5,594 bases of DNA, taken from contig DVLW01000156.1 in NCBI GenBank assembly GCA_018715285.1, forward strand, positions 1 to 5,594. The letters are read 5' to 3'. Of this stretch, positions 1 to 5,529 are shown piece after piece. How positions within the stretch are numbered: the first letter of the stretch is position 1; every line of letters starts with the position of its first letter. The position numbers and the translations under genes are program-made. This stretch comes from Candidatus Faecivivens stercoripullorum. GTDB taxonomy: Bacteria > Bacillota > Clostridia > Oscillospirales > Ruminococcaceae. The notes beneath the pieces are model-generated. The model did no database searches and had not been told where the DNA came from. It was given only the letters and a program-made list of their open reading frames with translations.

Positions 1-1
1 G

Positions 2-961
2 GAGAAATGCGCCGACCTGCTGCCTGACTATTTCAGCTTTGTCAAAGGTCTGGTCGACTCGGAAGACCTGTCGCTGAATATCTCCCGTGAGATGCTCCAG
101 CATGACCGTCAGCTGAAGCTGATTGCTTCCCGTCTGGAAAAGAAGATCAAGAGCGAACTGAAATCGATGCTGACAAATGACCGTGAAAAATATGAAGCCT
201 TCTTCAAGAACTTCGGTCTCCAGCTGAAATATGGTATCTACTCCGATTACGGCGCACATAAAGAACTGCTTCAGGATCTGCTGCTGTTCTACTCGTCTTC
301 TGAAAAGAAGATGGTAACACTGGAAGAGTACGTCTCCCGGATGAAAGAGGACCAGAAGTATATCTACTACGCATGCGGTGAAACAACCGACCGGATTGAC
401 CGCCTGCCGCAGACCGAGCTGCTCAAGGACAAGGGATATGAAATCCTGTATCTGACTGATGACGTCGATGAATTCGCACTTCGTATGATGATGAAGTTTA
501 ACGATCATGAATTCAAGAGTGTTTCGGATAAAGACCTCGGCCTTGAAACAGAAGAGGAAAGCAGTGAATCCAAGAAGCTCAATGAGGACAATACCGAGCT
601 GCTTCGGTATATGAAAGATGCTCTGGGCGAAAAGGTAACGGCTGTCCGTCTGTCCGAGCGGCTGAAATCTCATCCAGTCTGCCTGTCTGCCGACGGTGGA
701 CTGTCGCTTGAGATGGAAAAGGTGCTCAACGCTATGCCGGGTGCAATGCCGGAAGGCCAGAAAGCACAGGCACAGAGAGTACTGGAAATCAACCCTGCAC
801 ATCCGATCTTTGCCCGTCTGCAAAAGCTGTTCGGCGAAAATCCGGAGCAGGTGAAAGAATATGCCGGTCTGCTGTACGATCAGGCGCTGCTGATTGAAGG
901 GCTGCCGATTGAAGACCCGGTTGCGTTCTCCAACGCAATCTGCAAACTGATGGCGGAATAA
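2..961 (+). CDS. htpG: HtpG (Hsp90-family molecular chaperone), C-terminal half; 5' end outside window
   Basis: This is an ATP-dependent cytosolic chaperone that acts as a homodimer on late folding intermediates. The frame is open from base 2, giving 319 visible residues; bacterial HtpG is usually about 620-640, so roughly half is missing upstream. Near the start is the conserved middle-domain segment YFSFVKGLVDSEDLSLNISR followed by EMLQ. Its arginine (visible residue 29) corresponds to the family arginine that contacts the ATP gamma-phosphate. The rest of the middle domain follows (KYEAFFKNFG, GIYSDYGAHKELLQDLL). A charged Glu/Ser/Lys-rich linker (about residues 180-200) leads into the C-terminal dimerisation domain, with the family-typical NPAHPIF and ALLIEGLPIEDPVAF near the end. 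The cytosolic eukaryotic MEEVD tail is absent, as expected. An ATG at position 92 lies inside the conserved SREML motif and is not the true start. The N-terminal ATPase domain cannot be judged here. Confidence 0.97.
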   Translation, partial: EKCADLLPDYFSFVKGLVDSEDLSLNISREMLQHDRQLKLIASRLEKKIKSELKSMLTNDREKYEAFFKNFGLQLKYGIYSDYGAHKELLQDLLLFYSSSEKKMVTLEEYVSRMKEDQKYIYYACGETTDRIDRLPQTELLKDKGYEILYLTDDVDEFALRMMMKFNDHEFKSVSDKDLGLETEEESSESKKLNEDNTELLRYMKDALGEKVTAVRLSERLKSHPVCLSADGGLSLEMEKVLNAMPGAMPEGQKAQAQRVLEINPAHPIFARLQKLFGENPEQVKEYAGLLYDQALLIEGLPIEDPVAFSNAICKLMAE

Positions 962-982
962 ACCCCTTTTGTATTTTGCCAG

Positions 983-1016
983 GGGCACGTTTTTACAACG
1001 TGCCCTTTTATTTTTT
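983..1016 (+). terminator. Intrinsic terminator of htpG
   Basis: A perfect 9-bp stem, GGGCACGTT (983-991) and AACGTGCCC (997-1005), encloses a 5-base loop. It is followed directly by a T-rich run, TTTTATTTTTT (1006-1016). It begins 22 bases after the htpG stop, the expected place and form for a Rho-independent terminator. It separates htpG from the next + strand transcript. Confidence 0.93.
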
Positions 1017-1026
1017 GTCGCAAAAG

Positions 1027-1047
1027 GATGAGATTTTGTATCACATC
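1027..1047. repeat. Imperfect inverted repeat abutting the -35 box
   Basis: GATGAGAT (1027-1034) and ATCACATC (1040-1047) are inverted copies with one mismatch across a 5-base spacer. Allowing a G-T pair, the arms extend by two bases on each side (1025-1049). The repeat ends exactly where the candidate -35 element starts. It could be a binding site for a dimeric regulator, but could also be chance in an AT-rich gap. No family-specific operator was recognised. Confidence 0.3.
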
Positions 1048-1076
1048 TTGCTTTCCTGGCGCTGATATGTTATTCT
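1048..1076 (+). promoter_or_regulatory. Candidate sigma-A-type promoter with extended -10, for the DUF2500/hydrolase genes
   Basis: TTGCTT (1048-1053) and TATTCT (1071-1076) are separated by 17 bases. A TG lies one base upstream of the -10 hexamer (TGT-TATTCT), making an extended -10. The -35 matches consensus at 3 of 6 positions and the -10 at 4 of 6, so it is weak on hexamers but correct in spacing. It sits between the htpG terminator and the DUF2500 start, where a promoter is needed. Initiation near 1083 would give a leader of about 24 bases. This is inferred from sequence only. Confidence 0.45.
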
Positions 1077-1090
1077 TTTAGAAAAAGAAT
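1072..1090. promoter_or_regulatory. Perfect palindrome over the -10 region; candidate operator
   Basis: ATTCTTTT (1072-1079), AGA, AAAAGAAT (1083-1090) is a perfect 8-bp inverted repeat with a 3-base centre. It overlaps the candidate -10 box and the expected transcription start, a classic place for a repressor site. As RNA it could form only a weak, AT-rich 3-base-loop hairpin, and no T-tract follows, so a terminator is unlikely. The cognate regulator is unknown and none is encoded in the window. Confidence 0.4.
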
Positions 1091-1106
1091 CGGAGTTGAT
1101 GGAAGA

Positions 1107-1490
1107 ATGATGATGGGCTGGGGATTCGATTTGATATCAGCATTGTTTCCCATCCTTTTTCTGCTGATTTTTGTTATTGTGATCGGTACTTTTATCGTGG
1201 CCACAGTTCGTGGAATCAGCCGGTGGAATAAAAACAACCATTCTCCTGTGCTGGATGTTGAGGCGCTGGTCGTTTCCAGACGCGCCGACGTAACTTCCCA
1301 TATGAACCATCACGATCATATGAGCACCCGCCATATGTCCACCCGCTATTATGTCACCTTTGAGGTGGCAAGCGGCGACCGGATGGAACTGTCTGTCAGC
1401 GGTGAGGAATATGGCCTGATCGCGGAAGGGGACCGCGGCACACTGCGGTTTCAGGGCACCCGGTTTTTATCTTTTCAGAGGAAGTGGTGA
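1107..1490 (+). CDS. DUF2500-family membrane-anchored protein with Met/His-rich loop
   Basis: The 127-residue product has one hydrophobic segment (about residues 9-34). It is followed by basic residues R35, R39 and K42, so by the positive-inside rule the C-terminal domain should be cytoplasmic. The pattern matches DUF2500 as I know it: WNKNNHSPVL (40-49), then VEALVVSRRADV, a variable loop, YYVTFEVASGDRMELSVSG (81-99), and EYGLIAEGDRGTLRFQGTRF (101-120). The family has no established function; a small beta-rich domain is likely. The variable loop (65-77) carries HM three times and five histidines, including a tandem HMSTR duplication (71-80). Three consecutive ATGs (1107, 1110, 1113) make the start ambiguous. 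GGAG at 1092-1095 lies 11 bases from 1107, while GGAAG at 1101-1105 lies 7 bases from 1113, so a two-residue-shorter product is possible. The hydrolase gene follows after six bases, indicating an operon. Confidence 0.88.
   Translation: MMMGWGFDLISALFPILFLLIFVIVIGTFIVATVRGISRWNKNNHSPVLDVEALVVSRRADVTSHMNHHDHMSTRHMSTRYYVTFEVASGDRMELSVSGEEYGLIAEGDRGTLRFQGTRFLSFQRKW
1299..1346 (+). repeat. Short in-frame tandem duplication in the DUF2500 gene (HMSTR x2)
   Basis: CATATGAGCACCCGC (1317-1331) is followed immediately by CATATGTCCACCCGC (1332-1346), identical at 13 of 15 bases and in frame. A further CATATG lies at 1299-1304, so the hexamer occurs three times within 39 bases, each read as His-Met. It probably arose by slippage within a variable loop of the protein. 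Confidence 0.75.
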
Positions 1491-1496
1491 GCCGGT

Positions 1497-2282
1497 ATGA
1501 AGATAACTGTTCTGGTGGAAAACCATTCAAATGGCGTCTGTACGCCGAAGCATGGTCTTTCACTTTATATTGAGACAGAGCGGCACAAACTGCTGTTTGA
1601 TCTTGGGCCAGATGAAACGATATTTGAAAACGCCAGCCGGCTGGGAATTGACCTTACAAGCGTGGATACCGTCATCATTTCGCATGGCCACAATGACCAC
1701 GGCGGTGCACTGGGCAGATTTCTTGAAATGAACCATACCGCACAGGTTTACCTGCAAAAGACAGCGTTCCGGCCGCATTATTCGACGTCTGGCGGAAAGC
1801 ATTCCATCGGACTGGATACTTCTCTGATGGGACATCCTCAGCTGGTACTGCTGGATGGAGATACCCGGCTGGATGAAGAACTGATGCTGTTTACCGTAAA
1901 AGACGGATACAACCGCTGCCTGTCTGAAGCAAACAGTAATTTGCTGTCGGATGAGGGTCCTGACCGGTTTGAGGATGAACAAAATCTGATGATCGGTTCA
2001 CAGCTTCTGGTGATGGGCTGTGGGCACAGAGGGGTAGTCAACATCCTGGATGCCGCTCCCTGTACACCGAAAGTCTGCATCGGCGGATACCATCTGATGA
2101 AGCCGCAGACAGGGGAGACTGTTTCACAGGCGCTTCTTGAAGAAATTGCACAGCAGCTGAAAATGAGGCCGGTAACTTACTATACCTGTCATTGTACCGG
2201 CCAGCAGGCGTATCAGGTTTTATCCGGGATGGTACCGGATATGCATACCCTGTCCTGTGGGGAGACAATTGAGCTGCCGTGA
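1497..2282 (+). CDS. Metallo-beta-lactamase-fold hydrolase, COG1237-like
   Basis: This 261-residue, probably cytoplasmic protein has no signal peptide or membrane segment. It has the MBL-fold signature HGHNDH at 63-68 (H63, H65, D67 and H68 as metal ligands), preceded by LLFDLGPDETIFENA and VDTVIISHG. Further family blocks are DEQNLMI (160-166), the GCGHRGVVNIL segment with H177 as a likely ligand, GGYHL (196-200) and YTCHCTG (229-235) with H232. This order fits COG1237, often labelled 7,8-dihydropterin-6-methyl-4-(beta-D-ribofuranosyl)-aminobenzene-5'-phosphate synthase after an archaeal methanopterin enzyme. That reaction is unlikely in a bacterium of this type, so the substrate should be called unknown. 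All expected metal ligands are present, so the protein looks active, probably with zinc or another divalent metal. An AGAGGAAG Shine-Dalgarno site at 1477-1484 lies inside the end of the DUF2500 gene, 12 bases from the ATG, and the intergenic gap is 6 bases. The two genes should be co-transcribed and possibly translationally coupled. Confidence 0.9.
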   Translation: MKITVLVENHSNGVCTPKHGLSLYIETERHKLLFDLGPDETIFENASRLGIDLTSVDTVIISHGHNDHGGALGRFLEMNHTAQVYLQKTAFRPHYSTSGGKHSIGLDTSLMGHPQLVLLDGDTRLDEELMLFTVKDGYNRCLSEANSNLLSDEGPDRFEDEQNLMIGSQLLVMGCGHRGVVNILDAAPCTPKVCIGGYHLMKPQTGETVSQALLEEIAQQLKMRPVTYYTCHCTGQQAYQVLSGMVPDMHTLSCGETIELP

Positions 2283-2333
2283 GCAGATACCTGACTGTCG
2301 GGTGACTGAGTTGCCCGAATGGCAGGGATAATT

Positions 2334-2342
2334 GGAAAGGAA
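2334..2342 (+). promoter_or_regulatory. Ribosome binding site deciding the 2353 start
   Basis: GGAAAGGAA ends 10 bases before the ATG at 2353. The frame can be extended upstream to a TTG at 2332, but this purine block would then lie inside the coding sequence, and the nearest alternative (AGGG at 2324-2327) would be only 4 bases from that TTG. The ATG at 2353 is therefore preferred. Confidence 0.7.
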
Positions 2343-2352
2343 TTCAAAAGCT

Positions 2353-3279
2353 ATGACGATACAGCAAAATTTAACCGCAAAAACCGTTTCTGAACTGAAA
2401 GCCGAAGCTGCCAGAGTTGGCTGTACCGGCACTTCAAAGCTGAAAAAGGCTGAGCTTGCCCAGCGGCTGTCGGAATACCTCAGTCAGCCTGAGGTCATGC
2501 AGCAGACATTGTTGGCGATGGAAGAGCCTGAATTCAAACAGTTCAAAAAGGCACTGCGGACACCCGCTCAGGGATTTTCACTGCCTTCACTGGAACGGCT
2601 GGGATATGCGTCCGGTACAGAAAACGGATTGTCGGTCCTGTGTGAAGAGATGGGTTCGGTATCCGGATTGCTGGACAAAGCGTTTTATGACACCCGCCGG
2701 CATCTGGTCGGACTGAACCGGTACCTTTCGGCATTTTCCGCTTTTTATGGCGTTATAACGCTGAATGCGGTGCGGGAACTGCTGACCCGGTATGATGGAA
2801 AATCACCGGAATCACTGGATGAGGATGCCGCGCTGCTGGGGATTGCTGTACACAGTTATGTTCTGGATGAAGACCGTATTATGCACGCTGGACTGACTGC
2901 AAAAAACGCTGATAACATTGCCGCACAGCAGAAAGGAAAACCGCGCGCTGTTCTGAACAAAAGTGAGATTTTGCGGTATGCCGATCCAGATTACTGCTGC
3001 CGTCCGGCTGAGCAGACGGATTTCTGCGGATTTTTGCGGGTACGTTTTGGATGTACAAACCATCAGGCTGCTGAACTGACCAAAAAGGTTTGCCAGCTGA
3101 TGCAGATTGAATCCCATCTTCAGCCGGTTATCGATCTGGCTCGTGCAGATGGGCTGAAAATGGAAGATCTGGAAGATGTCCGGGATTTTTCGCAGGCATA
3201 TGAAAAGTTGAACCGTCATTATCCGCTTTGGATTCATTGCGGATATACTGCCGAAGAAATCGAAAAGCTGACCAAATAA
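2353..3279 (+). CDS. Protein of unknown function with N-terminal SAP/Rho-N-like segment
   Basis: The product is 308 residues from ATG 2353 (315 if a TTG at 2332 were used). Residues 9-43 (AKTVSELKAEAARVGCTG, then SKLKKAELAQRL) look like the helix-turn-helix of SAP or Rho-N-terminal domains, small modules that often bind nucleic acid. The rest is predicted mainly helical and soluble, with no membrane segment. Segments such as LNRYLSAFSAFYGVITLNAV (121-140) and VHSYVLDEDRIMHAGL (166-181) recall a loose group of uncharacterised Firmicutes proteins. I cannot assign a named domain to this part. Cysteines cluster at C215, C216, C225 and C234, near H237; metal binding is possible but unproven. The C-terminus has a WIHCGYTAEEIEKL motif. 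The gene lies 70 bases after the hydrolase on the same strand and ends just before a terminator, so it may be the last gene of that transcript. A nucleic-acid-related role is inference from the N-terminus only. Confidence 0.8.
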   Translation: MTIQQNLTAKTVSELKAEAARVGCTGTSKLKKAELAQRLSEYLSQPEVMQQTLLAMEEPEFKQFKKALRTPAQGFSLPSLERLGYASGTENGLSVLCEEMGSVSGLLDKAFYDTRRHLVGLNRYLSAFSAFYGVITLNAVRELLTRYDGKSPESLDEDAALLGIAVHSYVLDEDRIMHAGLTAKNADNIAAQQKGKPRAVLNKSEILRYADPDYCCRPAEQTDFCGFLRVRFGCTNHQAAELTKKVCQLMQIESHLQPVIDLARADGLKMEDLEDVRDFSQAYEKLNRHYPLWIHCGYTAEEIEKLTK

Positions 3280-3287
3280 TCATAAAC

Positions 3288-3334
3288 AAAAACATGCACC
3301 CCAAAGGTACCAAACTTTTGAGGTGCATGTTTTT
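3288..3334. terminator. Bidirectional intrinsic terminator between convergent genes
   Basis: AAAAACATGCACC (3288-3300) and GGTGCATGTTTTT (3322-3334) form a perfect 13-bp inverted repeat around a 21-base interior. That interior can partly pair again (CAAAG with CTTTTG). The stem core ACATGCACC is flanked by an A-tract on the left and a T-tract on the right, so transcripts from either direction end in a U-run. It lies 8 bases after the stop of the + strand SAP-like gene and 12 bases beyond the tgt stop on the minus strand, and should terminate both. Confidence 0.92.
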
Positions 3335-3346
3335 TATATCTATATC

Positions 3347-4477
3347 TTAGATTCTGGTATCGAGCAGTGTCGAATATTTTGCACGGAACTGGTCAAACGT
3401 ACCGTCTTCCAGAGCGGCACGAATGCGTTCCATCAGGGTATTGTAGAAATAGAGGTTATGCATAACCGCCAGTCTCATAGCCAGCATTTCATTGGCTTTG
3501 AACAGGTGGCGCAGGTAAGCCATCGAATGTTTCTGACAGGTCGGGCAGTTGCATTCGGTGTCAATCGGGCCGGAATCTTCGGCATACTTAGCATTCATGA
3601 TATTGCGGATACCGTGCCAGGTATTCAGATGTCCATGACGGGCATTGCGCGAAGGCATAACGCAGTCAAACAGGTCAACGCCGCGTGCGACTGCCTCGAT
3701 AATATTGCCGGGCGTACCGACACCCATCAGGTAACGGGGACGGTCGGTCGGCATATGAGGGGTTACGACGTCGATAATCCGGTACATGTCTTCCGTCTTC
3801 TCACCGACAGCCAGTCCACCGATTGCAAAACCGTCCAGATCAAGTTTGGCAATCTCTTTCATATGCTCCACCCGGAGGTCTTCATAAATGCATCCCTGGT
3901 TGATACCAAACAGCATCTGGTGAGGATTGATCGTTTCGGGAAGGGAATTGAGCCGGTCCATTTCTTCCTTACAGCGTTTGAGCCAGCGGACGGTTCTGTC
4001 GCAGGATTTTTTGGAATACTCATGGGTAGACGGGTTTTCCACGCATTCATCAAACGCCATCGCGATGGTAGACCCCAGATGCGACTGAATCTGCATCGAA
4101 ATTTCCGGGCTCATAAAGATTTTCCGTCCATCGACATGGCTGGCAAAGGTAACGCCTTCTTCTTTGATTTTGCGCAGAGAGGCGAGCGAAAAGACCTGGA
4201 ATCCACCCGAGTCGGTCAGGATCGGACCTTCCCAGCCCATGAACTTATGCAGGCCGCCCATCCGGTAGACAAGATCGTCACCGGGACGGACATGAAGGTG
4301 ATAGGTATTGCACAGTTCAACCTGACAGTGGAGGTCTTTCAGGTCATAGGAGGAAATACCGCCCTTGATGGCAGCGGAAGTACCGACGTTCATAAAGGCG
4401 GGCATTTCAATTTTGCCATGAACGGTGGTAAAGGTACCGCGGCGTGCGCGGCCCTGCATGGTAATCAGTTTGTACAT
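3347..4477 (-). CDS. tgt: tRNA-guanine transglycosylase (queuine/preQ1 tRNA-ribosyltransferase)
   Basis: Tgt exchanges guanine 34 in the anticodon of tRNA-Asp, -Asn, -His and -Tyr for the 7-deazaguanine preQ1 in bacteria. The 376-residue product has the usual length and complete catalytic apparatus. DSGGFQ at 89-94 holds the acid/base Asp (D89). FDEC at 142-145 and GINQG at 191-195 line the base pocket, followed by GGLAVGE (220-226). The nucleophile is D271 in VDLFDCVMPSRNAR. The zinc site is C309, C311, C314 and H340 with CxCx2Cx25H spacing. C145 and V224 match the bacterial preQ1-type pocket rather than the eukaryotic queuine type. The motif reads PSRNAR where PTRNAR or PTRSGR is usual, a conservative change. 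The start at 4477 has AGGA-type SD GAAAGGA (4492-4486), 8 bases upstream. The gene lies 20 bases after queA and is last in the operon; no yajC follows, unlike many relatives. Confidence 0.97.
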   Translation of the reverse strand: MYKLITMQGRARRGTFTTVHGKIEMPAFMNVGTSAAIKGGISSYDLKDLHCQVELCNTYHLHVRPGDDLVYRMGGLHKFMGWEGPILTDSGGFQVFSLASLRKIKEEGVTFASHVDGRKIFMSPEISMQIQSHLGSTIAMAFDECVENPSTHEYSKKSCDRTVRWLKRCKEEMDRLNSLPETINPHQMLFGINQGCIYEDLRVEHMKEIAKLDLDGFAIGGLAVGEKTEDMYRIIDVVTPHMPTDRPRYLMGVGTPGNIIEAVARGVDLFDCVMPSRNARHGHLNTWHGIRNIMNAKYAEDSGPIDTECNCPTCQKHSMAYLRHLFKANEMLAMRLAVMHNLYFYNTLMERIRAALEDGTFDQFRAKYSTLLDTRI

Positions 4478-4497
4478 TGTCTGAATCCTTTCTGTTA

Positions 4498-5529
4498 TCA
4501 GTAGATAAACATTGCGTCACCGAAGCTGAAAAAGCGGTATTTTTCCTGCACAGCGACCCGGTATGCATTCATAATATGATCGTAGCCGGCAAGCGCCGAA
4601 ACCAGCATGATAAGGGTACTTTCCGGCAGATGGAAGTTGGTAATCAGCCCATCGATGCATTTGAACTCGTATCCGGGATAGATGAAAATATCCGTCCATC
4701 CTTCCGCCTCACGGATTTCGCCGCAGAAGGTCGCGACACTTTCCAGCGTCCGGCAGCTGGTCGTACCGACTGCGATAACCCGTCCGCCGTTTTTCTTTGT
4801 TTCATTGATTCTGGCGGCGGTTTCAGCCGAGAGGTGATAGTGCTCCGAATGCATCTTATGGTCAAGGACGTTCTCTTCTTTAACGGGACGGAAGGTGCCA
4901 AGGCCGACATGCAGGGTAACTTCAGCAATTCCGACGCCCTTGTCTTTCAGGCGCTGCATCAGCTCAGGGGTAAAATGCAGGCCGGCAGTCGGTGCAGCGG
5001 CGCTGCCCTGTTCCTTGGAGTAGACGGTCTGATAACGTTCCTTGTCTTCCAGCTTTTCGGTGATGTAGGGAGGAAGCGGCATCTGTCCGATTTCATCGAG
5101 AATGGAGTAGATGTTTTTATCCGGCGCATGATAAAACCGTACCAAGCGGTTGCCGTCTTCAAAGATATCGGTCACCTCAGCTTCCAGCAGTCCATCGCCG
5201 AAAGTGTACCGGACGCCCATCTTTGCCTTTTTACCCGGCTTGACGAGGATTTCCCAGACATCTGCTTCCTTCTGTTCCAGCAGCAGGAATTCCACATGGG
5301 AACCGGTATCCTTTTTGTGTCCGTAGATACGGGCGGGTATAACACGGGAATTGTTGACAACAAGGAGATCACCCGGGCGCAGAATCGACTCAAGGTCATA
5401 AAAATGGTGATGCCCAATCTCACCGGTTTCCCGGGAAAGGGTCATCAGTCTGGAATGATCGCGCTGCTCCAGAGGATGCTGCGCAATCAGTTCTTTGGGG
5501 AGATCATAATAAAAATCACTTTTTAACAC
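4498..5529 (-). CDS. queA: S-adenosylmethionine:tRNA ribosyltransferase-isomerase
   Basis: QueA transfers and isomerises the ribosyl moiety of S-adenosylmethionine onto preQ1 in tRNA, forming epoxyqueuosine. From the GTG at 5529 it is 343 residues, matching the usual length of about 342. The start MLKSDFYYDLPKELIAQHP aligns with the family N-terminus. Conserved blocks in order are GDLLVVNNSRVIPAR (53-67), VEFLLLE (79-85), GSAAAPTAGLHFT (175-187), VTLHVGLGTFRPV (204-216), MHSEHY (226-231), VGTTSCRTLES (254-264), FIYPGYEFK (282-290), ITNFHLPESTLIMLVSA (296-312) and FSFGDAMFI (334-342). Small departures from the commonest form are NNSR for NDTR and TTSC for TTSV; neither suggests loss of function. 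An ATG 15 bases upstream (5544) would add five residues, but it overlaps the Shine-Dalgarno site and breaks the family N-terminus. With tgt 20 bases downstream, this is the standard queA-tgt operon. Its promoter must lie outside the window. Confidence 0.96.
   Translation of the reverse strand: MLKSDFYYDLPKELIAQHPLEQRDHSRLMTLSRETGEIGHHHFYDLESILRPGDLLVVNNSRVIPARIYGHKKDTGSHVEFLLLEQKEADVWEILVKPGKKAKMGVRYTFGDGLLEAEVTDIFEDGNRLVRFYHAPDKNIYSILDEIGQMPLPPYITEKLEDKERYQTVYSKEQGSAAAPTAGLHFTPELMQRLKDKGVGIAEVTLHVGLGTFRPVKEENVLDHKMHSEHYHLSAETAARINETKKNGGRVIAVGTTSCRTLESVATFCGEIREAEGWTDIFIYPGYEFKCIDGLITNFHLPESTLIMLVSALAGYDHIMNAYRVAVQEKYRFFSFGDAMFIY

Noticed and set aside
92..961. htpG starting at the ATG at 92
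   Set aside because: This Met lies within the conserved SREML motif of the Hsp90 middle domain, and the frame is open with matching HtpG sequence back to base 2.
1497..2282. Reading the hydrolase as a beta-lactam resistance gene
   Set aside because: It has the MBL fold, but its motif order (DEQ, GCGH, CHCTG) is that of COG1237, and there is no signal peptide. Nothing points to lactam hydrolysis.
2298..2318. Hairpin TCGGG/CCCGA in the 70-base gap after the hydrolase gene
   Set aside because: Only a 5-bp stem with an 11-base loop and no T-tract, so it is not a convincing terminator or structured RNA.
2302..2332. Possible promoter before the SAP-like gene (GTGACT, 19-base spacer, GATAAT)
   Set aside because: The spacer is long, the -35 is weak, and initiation would fall inside the Shine-Dalgarno site at 2334-2342. 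Co-transcription with the hydrolase is simpler, though not proven.
3323..4504. Long + strand open frame antisense to tgt
   Set aside because: The minus strand encodes a complete, motif-perfect Tgt. The antisense product has no recognisable family, its first codons lie in the terminator arm, and such frames arise from codon bias.
4477..5526. Long + strand open frame antisense to queA
   Set aside because: It mirrors an intact QueA with all family motifs, and the translated product shows no known domain. It is a shadow of queA codon use.
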